Assembly: GCA_951640165.1 (NCBI GenBank)
Contig: OX621263.1
Span: 13,026,001-13,090,000, forward strand
Length of the DNA stretch: 64,000 nt
Direction: 5' to 3'
DNA from: Pseudoips prasinana
Lineage: Eukaryota > Arthropoda > Insecta > Lepidoptera > Nolidae
Shown: one piece after another, positions 57,431 through 64,000 of the stretch
Numbering within the stretch: position 1 is the stretch's first letter
Layout: every line of letters starts with the position of its first letter
The notes under the pieces: generated by a model
The model's input: only the letters and a program-made list of their open reading frames with translations
Told to the model about the DNA's origin: nothing
Databases searched by the model: none
Translations under genes and position numbers: made by a program

Positions 57431-60400
57431 GAAATTACTTTACTACTTTTATGATAGTTAAAATTTTCAAACTGCGAAAACCAATGTGAAGTTCTGTGCC
57501 AGTTCAGCTTAGCACGATACTTTTTTCAATACCACCTATCTAGCAATCTGCGCATTCAACTGCGTGGTTATATTCAGCGATCGTTATAAAAACGGGCATA
57601 ATACATACCACACATACATGAAACTTTATTAAACCAAAAGAATATAAGGTAAAAGTGAAGAAAAACATTAACAGTTCCACGTTCTATGTAATGATTGATA
57701 TTGCTACATCATTTGACTAACAATGATGAGTGAGAATAGATTGCAACAGGAAAGTTTGAAATAAATCGAGATAGAAACATACATATAACAAATAATGAAT
57801 ATAATGTCTGACAAGAAGGTAAACTTGTTATAATCCTTGCTTTAGAGGGAGTAACACGTATGAGCACTGACCAAAGTTATAATGCCAAGCTGAAATTGGT
57901 CTACTAAAAATGTAGAAAAATTTTAGCTTTCATGCTTATTCGTTATTGCACACTGGAACACACATTTAAGTTAAAGATTACAAAAGAAAAGGCAAATACA
58001 TAGGCGAGATTAATTCATTAACGAATTTTATTCCAGCAAACCATTAGGACATTTTTATATAATAGGTAAAAGCAGGGTAAAAAAAATACTTTGTTAGTAT
58101 GGACTAAAATAATATCTGATTACGATTTTTTACATCTTTAAATATTGTGTAATAATAACCTGGGCAAAACAGGCTAAAATAGGTATAATAAAAAATTCTA
58201 GTTAATTTATTCGGAATTGCGGCATATACGGCTATAGGTGATGGATATAGATATTAAAATTTACTTTTGGGCATCAATGGATCCGTGGGGCCGAAAAGCA
58301 CTGGGCTTCGTCAGGGAGTAGTCTATACGGTTAATCAAATCGTCAGGTGAGCAAAGAGCTGACTTATATTTAGATCAACCTAACAACCTCGTCATTCAAC
58401 GAGGTAATATAGTCAGATTTCTGAACACCATGCGCGCAGCGAAACGTTTACATTTCTTGTATGATTGAATTCATAAGTACATATTATTATTGTTTTTATC
58501 TAGTTACAAAATCTGGCGCCATTACCTCCTTGTATAGCCAAGCTGATACGTAGACCGAAGTTATCGCAAGCCTTTGTTTAATCGAAGCGTTAATGTACAA
58601 GTATTTTATAAATCTACATACCTATCAGTAGATTATTATATTGATAGATAATTATTAAATTATTATATTGATATTATGGAATGAAAAGTGATGAAAATTC
58701 ACTCCGAAGCCTCGATGTAAATTTAAAATAAAAATCGTGTAATACAATATCGAATTGTATAGTTTTAAAATCATGCACAGAGTTCTACAACTCTGTAAGT
58801 TTTTCCTTTTCTTTGCTTTACATTTATGTTTTATTTATGGCTAATAATATAATAGCTCTACCTATTTCAACAACATCTTGCATAAATCTATCATTCGCGT
58901 AGACATGCAAAGTATTCTCTTCTACTGATTTTGATGGATCGTTTTTCGTGTTACAGTACAGTTAATATACTTTCAAAGACTTCTATTAATCTTACCTTTC
59001 TTCTTTTATAATCTATTCTTTAATTTACAACGTGCAAAATTCACTAATGGCATTCTGAAGACATAATGAACTAAAAGGAGCGGGGACCATTTTGAAAAGG
59101 GTACCCACGATGACAAGCAGCGGGGGTCCTAAAGTGCTAACAAGGTGTTATGACATATTCCGGAACATAAAAAGCTTGTTAAGATAAAGAATGACAAGAT
59201 GAAAAGATATAATATCTATTCATTTCGATCACGCTCTCAATTTGATCACAGTTCTCGCATAATTTTTTTCGCGTAACCTTTAGCGGCGTTTTGCACTTTT
59301 TGGAATGGGTAAAAAATGTATGTGACCAGATCGAATATTCGTAAGATGGAGGCTCTTTTTTTTTATTCACACTGGCCGTTTATGCATTCACATAACCCTA
59401 GAATTATTTTCTTAATTATATTAGATATTTTTACAGCCGACTGCCTAAGAAAATTTTGTTCTGTTTTTTAAATTTATGTCCACCATAGGGAGGGAATCAA
59501 TTACTACATATGAGTCTTTACCGCCCAAAGTTGGGAGGTAGCATCCTTCCAGTCACTACTCGGATCAAATAAACACTCCTTTCCGAGTATAAGAATTGAA
59601 AAAATAGTTTTCATTTCTATCGGCAGTTTTTTTTAATACTTGTAAACTAGAACAATGCTTGCAATCGAAAAAAATCAAACTTCCAATCCGATCAAATAGT
59701 TTGGGAACGCCAGTTTTGCTGAGTTTGTTTTATTTGATGCCAGTAATTTATAGTGAAAGACTTGTGACCATATCTGCAACTCGATAAATGGAGAACTAAT
59801 AAAAATTATGAATGAAGAGTCGTACAAAAAGCAATCTAACACTCATATCAAATAAGAAGTAACAAGGATAGCCATAACAGTGAAATAAGCCGTCGTGACG
59901 ACTTAAGGCCTCATGCAGCGAAATGATATGACATGGAGTTGACAAGAGTTCGTAGGTCATAGACAAAATAAATGAATAATAAATTTAACAGAGGATAGAG
60001 GTTTTAAGTTAATATAGACTTGTAAAAGATACATACAGTAACTTTTTAGTACAGAGGATTAGTTGAAGTTTTTAATAATATGAGTTCATGAATCAAGTTG
60101 ATCCATTTATACATTTGATGACTTACCCTATAAATTTGGGGAGACTATAATAATTAATAGAAATAAGAAGACAATATGGGTAAATTGGGCTTTGATAATA
60201 AAATTTAAATTTACAGAAAGTATAATATACATTTAAATAATATAAGAACTTATAAAGTTTTACTATTAAAATGAAAGAGATTCGTCAGGATGGTTCATCA
60301 GGTATCAAAAGATCGGTGGTTAAAGTTGGTGATTTCAGTGGATTAAATTAAGCCTTGCTCAAATCGATTTTTGATTGACAGGATTGTTGTTTTCACAATT

Positions 60401-61199
60401 GTCTGTCAAAAATACGTATGTTTTTGTGAAAGAGACTGGTCGTGAAGTTACATGGGAAATATAAAATACCATCGACTTTTAAATTACTTAGGTACCTATC
60501 TGCTTGGTCCCTTTGACAAATCAGTTGGGTAAGTAATAGCTAAATTTTTCACGTCCTCCAAAACTGACAAAAATGGATACCTACTGCTCAATTGTTCACG
60601 AATTTTTGATTAACACTATAGTTTTTAGAAGCTTAATATTAAGCATGTGAAAGCGTTAGCAAATTTATGATGCATACATCAGTTTTAACTTTTGTCTATT
60701 GTTAAGAGTTCTGGGAAAAGAATCTAATAAAGTCTTTGTTTTTCAGACCCACAAATTATAGCGAAAATTGCGACCTTTGAGGATCCAAATATGCACACTT
60801 TGATTTTTCGAGTTTAGAAGAATTTCTTTATTTTGGACCCTATGTGAGTTTAGAAATGATCGACATATTATCAGTGCATCAAGGTCCTTTTTTTGGCCCA
60901 TTGATATATCGCTACAAGTTTTATTATTTAGAAATAGGAGTTTGTGTTAGAATTAACGTTATTTCCAATTAGCGTCTTATTAGGCCTAAATTAACTTGCA
61001 ACAAATGTAAGTTTTCTTCAAAATGTCTAAAGTTTTCAGTGATTTTGGAAGTATTTTGATAGTCCGACATAGGTTTTGAATGTATAGACTCAGTACCAAA
61101 ATTATGATGCCACCAGGATATTGTTTATGGTGCACTTCTTCAAAAAGCGTTACAAATATATTTCCTTTATAACAGAAATATTAAAAAAAAAGGACTTAC

Positions 61200-62330
61200 G
61201 GGTTGTAGTTTATCAAGCGACTAAACACAGCATCACTTTTTCACAATTTTTTTAACACCACAATATTGTCACACAATTTTTTTTATTAGTTTCTTGCTTT
61301 TTACGCACTTCGTCTTTTTCTACACAGTTGTCCTCCGCTTGGATGATTAATGTATGATAAATGTATTGGTCTATTTGAAATTTAGAATACCTAGTAACAG
61401 TTTAATTTGCAGATTTGAAATTTAGAATGAATCGGGTACACACTAGGGTAGTGAAGCGTAGCTATCAAATTTATTGCTGCTAGCAATTAGAAAGAACAGG
61501 ACAGAACGATAATTGCCTATCAATTAACGATCCATGCATTACGATTCAGCAATTACGAGCACGTGCCATCATTTTCCAATTTTACCCCGAGACGTTGGTC
61601 GATTTTGATTTTCGTCGCGTTAAATTACGCGATTATTTTACGTCACTGATGTCATTTTTAATCACAACACTCCGATGTAGCGTCCAATCGAGTCATATTA
61701 TTCGTAGAGTTCACGTTTCTAAAATCACGAACGGTCACCTCACACTAAACACAAATGATAATAGTCATCAAGTTTCAAAAAACCGAATCGTCACCGGCTT
61801 CGACCAAAAAAAAACAGCTCGCCAACGCACACAAGCACAAAATTCTGTCCAATTAAAGATAATGTTTGTGGATATTTTAATAGCGTACCCCTCCGAAGAA
61901 ATCCGACACAACCAACTCCTGTTGGATTTAAGCACTTAATGACCGGTTGGGGGAAATTGTGCGAGAAACGAACGGCCCAGTGTAATGCTGTCTCTTTCTA
62001 ATTAGTTCCTCAAACCGCCACATGTATGGGGAGTATGGCGCCACTGTTGGAAGAAAGGTGTGGCTTATTTTAAGGCGGGGTTTTAGGTGGGTGGAGATTT
62101 TGTGCGATTGGTGGATTGTTATGGCGCGATTTTTTTAGTTCGTACGTGCGACGGCCGCGGGTTGGCACTGTAAGATCGATCGTTGGCGCCAGGTTGCTAT
62201 TATATGTTTTTTATGGGTATTTTTTGGCGGTACTCTGTGCTTTGGTAACCTGTTATACAGGCCACGCCCACCAGCGCTAGCTTTACGTGCAGACTAAGAC
62301 GTAGCGGCTATCAATCGACTTGGCCGTAGG
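61200..62330 (-). promoter_or_regulatory. Candidate 5' exon and promoter block, possibly of Dll
   Basis: This block is clearly less AT-rich than its surroundings and carries many CpG dinucleotides, with CRE-like GTGACGTAA and ATGACATCA around 61637-61656. On the minus strand a consensus donor CCC|GTAAGTCC follows position 61200. That would fit a non-coding 5' exon of a minus-strand gene, and Dll is the only minus-strand gene in the window. A plus-strand open frame of 114 codons at 61595-61939 resembles no family I know and has low-complexity, chance-like composition. The assignment rests on base composition and one splice site only. A promoter for an unrelated transcript is equally possible. 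Confidence 0.3.
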
Positions 62331-62633
62331 CTTTTTTTGAGTGCGGTTTTTTTTTAATTTTTCGTGAGTGTTTTGACTCTGTGTGGTGTTTGAATGTTTG
62401 TCTGTCAATGTGTTTTATTGTATGTACTGGCATTGTTTGGTTTTTTAGGGTAGATAACATGTATGTACAGTAGTGTTTTGTTTTTAAGTTTTTGTGACAG
62501 GGTGGTAGAGCTGTGTTATCTAAGTACTTAAATGTTTAATTTTTACATTAAATAAGCGTTGTGCCTAGTCTAGCATAGTACCTGCGTATACATAGGTACA
62601 TTGATGTAAAAATCTCTAATTTTTGGCATATAG

Positions 62634-62747
62634 GAGGTGGAGAATGAGATGGTCTCAAGAGAAGGGACTCCTCTTAAAGTACGTATACCTAAAGATACGT
62701 ACTTTAAGAGGAGTCCCTTCTCTTGAGACCATCTCATTCTCCACCTC
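62634..62747. repeat. Perfect 53-bp hairpin, 8-nt spacer
   Basis: Arm 62634-62686 begins GAGGTGGAGAATGAGATGGT and ends TCTTAAAGTACGTAT. It is the exact reverse complement of 62695-62747, with spacer ACCTAAAG. No mismatch occurs over 53 bp. It is not inside a recognised repeat. Confidence 0.98.
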
Positions 62748-63099
62748 AAAAAAAACATATACTAAAAATGAACCGGTAATTTTTTTTAGGTAGTAATTAA
62801 AATAATAGATAACCAGTTCTTTTTGTTTTTTTTTTTGAAGTCGCCACATAGTTCAGCCAGACATTTATATTCGACAGTTTGAAAAAGGCTTCATTATTGA
62901 TTTTTGGAAGGTCATAAGTGCTTCCAAAATCTTTTTACTCTCACAAAAATTTAATGAAATCTATATTCGATATAAATATTTTGGTCTTGCCTTAAAATCC
63001 AAAAAGAAAAATGAGAAATATGTTTATATGGGAAAATGACAGCCGTTTGCCATACATTAGGTATGGCAAGCACTATCCAGTTTAAAGAATCTCTATATC

Positions 63100-63295
63100 T
63101 CTGGAAACCAGATAACTGATATACTAAATATATGTATCTACTAGTTTTCTTTTGTAAATACATACTTATATAGATAATTACACCCAGACCCAGGAGAAAC
63201 AGACATTATTGTTTGTGCATGAAGGTGTAGGTGAGAAACCCGCAGCGTGAAAGGCAAGCATTTACCAACCACGCCAACCGTGTGGCTCGCACTAG
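63100..63295 (-). mobile_element. tRNA-headed SINE type C
   Basis: On the minus strand CGTGGTTGGTAAATGCTTGC is the A-box region, then CCTTTCACGCTGCGGGTTTC, GTGCACAAACAATAATGTC, TTTCTCCTGGGTCTGGGTGT and AATTATCTATATAAGTATGT. The 3' tail is truncated. Confidence 0.75.
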
Positions 63296-63335
63296 TTAAA
63301 TGAATCTCAGTATCTCGGAGGACTTTACTACTCGG

Positions 63336-63563
63336 ACTAGATAATTAAACATAATCTCTTGACAATAACTTGATACGAGCTAGCTAAATATCATTGCTAT
63401 AATAAAATAAATTTCATAAATGTTTTCATACAATATGTACCTAAATATCTATGTTACTAGAAATAATAATGTATACTTACAACTATATTACTACAAACAT
63501 GTTCTGACTAATTACAAGCGCTTTTTTAAAGTCTACGTGAATAAAAACCTTTTTTATTTTACA
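63336..63563 (-). mobile_element. 230-bp repeat, family E
   Basis: This is nearly identical to 6232-6462 in the same orientation. It starts at CTAGATAATTAAACATAATC and ends at the AAAACCTTTTTTATTTTA tail. Confidence 0.8.
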
Positions 63564-63569
63564 AATATG

Positions 63570-63705
63570 CAAATCGCGGACACATAGTTCACCCAGACAC
63601 AGAACAACTACCTATATACGGACCAAACAAATAGTGGACCTATCCGGGAATCAATCCCGGGACTGTTTTAACCACTGCTTGGTAGCTATCATTTTCCTAC
63701 ACAAA
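63570..63705 (-). mobile_element. tRNA-headed SINE type B, degenerate
   Basis: On the minus strand AGTCCCGGGATTGATTCCCG is the B-box region, then CCACTATTTGTTTGG, TAGTTGTTCTGTGTCTGGGT and ATGTGTCCGCGATTTGCA. Confidence 0.65.
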
Positions 63706-63829
63706 CATATTTCTCATTTTTACCCTGGATATAAAGACTTGGCCATAATTTTTATCCAATATAGATTACTAGTAATTTTTGTGGGTCAACTCATTCTACA
63801 TAGTAGGATTTATAGCCTTCCAAATGCTG

Positions 63830-64000
63830 TGTGAAGACGGCGGTGAATATCAGAATATCAACACCCCATCTCATCCCGTGGGGGACGTAGATTTCGACCC
63901 GAGGGAATATCTACCAGAGGATGGGTAGCAGCTTCTTCCTGAGTACTATAAACATCATATCGCCAACCCGTCTGCAAAGCGTGGCGATTATGGCATAGGT
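63830..64000 (+). mobile_element. Family D repeat, runs off the window
   Basis: CACCCCATCTCATCCCGTGG, GACGTAGATTTCGACCCGAG, GGATGGGTAGCAGCTTCTTC and CCAACCCGTCTGCAAAGCGT, then GGCGATTATGGCATAGG. It is the least decayed start of family D here. Confidence 0.75.

Larger units (their letters stand above)
24499..61199 (-). other. Upstream region of Dll coding exons: 5' intron(s) or 5' flank
   Basis: This is about 36.7 kb with no recognisable conserved protein exon apart from the mariner transposase and the weak candidate at 50190/54572. Stretches where I recognise no repeat include 37400-38300, 47470-48990, 49100-50180, 51900-53600 and 57440-61190. They are AT-rich and show no coding signal. If the 61.2-kb block is the Dll 5' exon, all of this is intron; otherwise it is 5' flank. 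Confidence 0.5.

Noticed and set aside
61595..61939. 114-codon plus frame
   Set aside because: No domain, signal or repeat structure. It lies in a CpG-bearing block where stops are rarer, so chance is likely.

Overview
The window is AT-rich animal DNA from an insect, almost certainly a moth or butterfly (Lepidoptera). Two lines of evidence support this. It carries two coding exons of the limb-patterning homeobox gene Distal-less (Dll) on the minus strand, with the insect Dll motifs ([41 protein letters not shown]). The rest is filled with repeat types typical of lepidopteran genomes: RTE and Jockey-like LINE tails, tRNA-headed SINEs, 5S-rRNA-like SINEs, short Helitron-type elements and a mariner.

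Layout. Positions 1-1932 are the left end of a Dll intron. The exon at 1933-2120 (minus) encodes homeodomain residues 1-44 and stops at the Q44/V45 intron; the exon carrying homeodomain residues 45-60 lies beyond the left edge. A 21.9-kb intron (2121-24004) follows, full of repeats. The N-terminal Dll exon (24005 to about 24479, possibly 24496) precedes it in transcription. The two exons join in phase 1 (G|AA), giving the junction [14 protein letters not shown]. Everything from 24.5 to 64 kb is upstream of the Dll coding exons: 5' introns or 5' flank, again dominated by repeats. A less AT-rich, CpG-containing block at 61.2-62.3 kb with a consensus minus-strand splice donor is a candidate Dll 5' exon and promoter, but this is not proven.

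The only other intact protein gene is the transposase of a complete 1282-bp cecropia-type mariner (32051-33332), with perfect 25-bp inverted repeats, TA target duplications and an unbroken 339-codon DD34D transposase. A weaker candidate is a two-exon plus-strand reading frame (50190-50229 joined to 54572-54738, 65 residues, unknown function).

The most unusual signal is a set of perfect or near-perfect short-spacer palindromes (arms 11-53 bp, spacers 1-8 nt) at 9981, 12281, 13463, 27226, 27275, 55887, 55931 and 62634. Two of them are double hairpins arranged L, L-reverse, R-reverse, R inside repeat copies. This is the pattern expected if both ends of a break folded back and were copied before rejoining. 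Other points of interest are a roughly 700-bp dimeric minisatellite (40.6-41.3 kb), two nested 0.7-1 kb inverted repeats at 33.7-35.9 kb, and the lack of any in-frame ATG ahead of conserved sequence in the Dll N-terminal exon.
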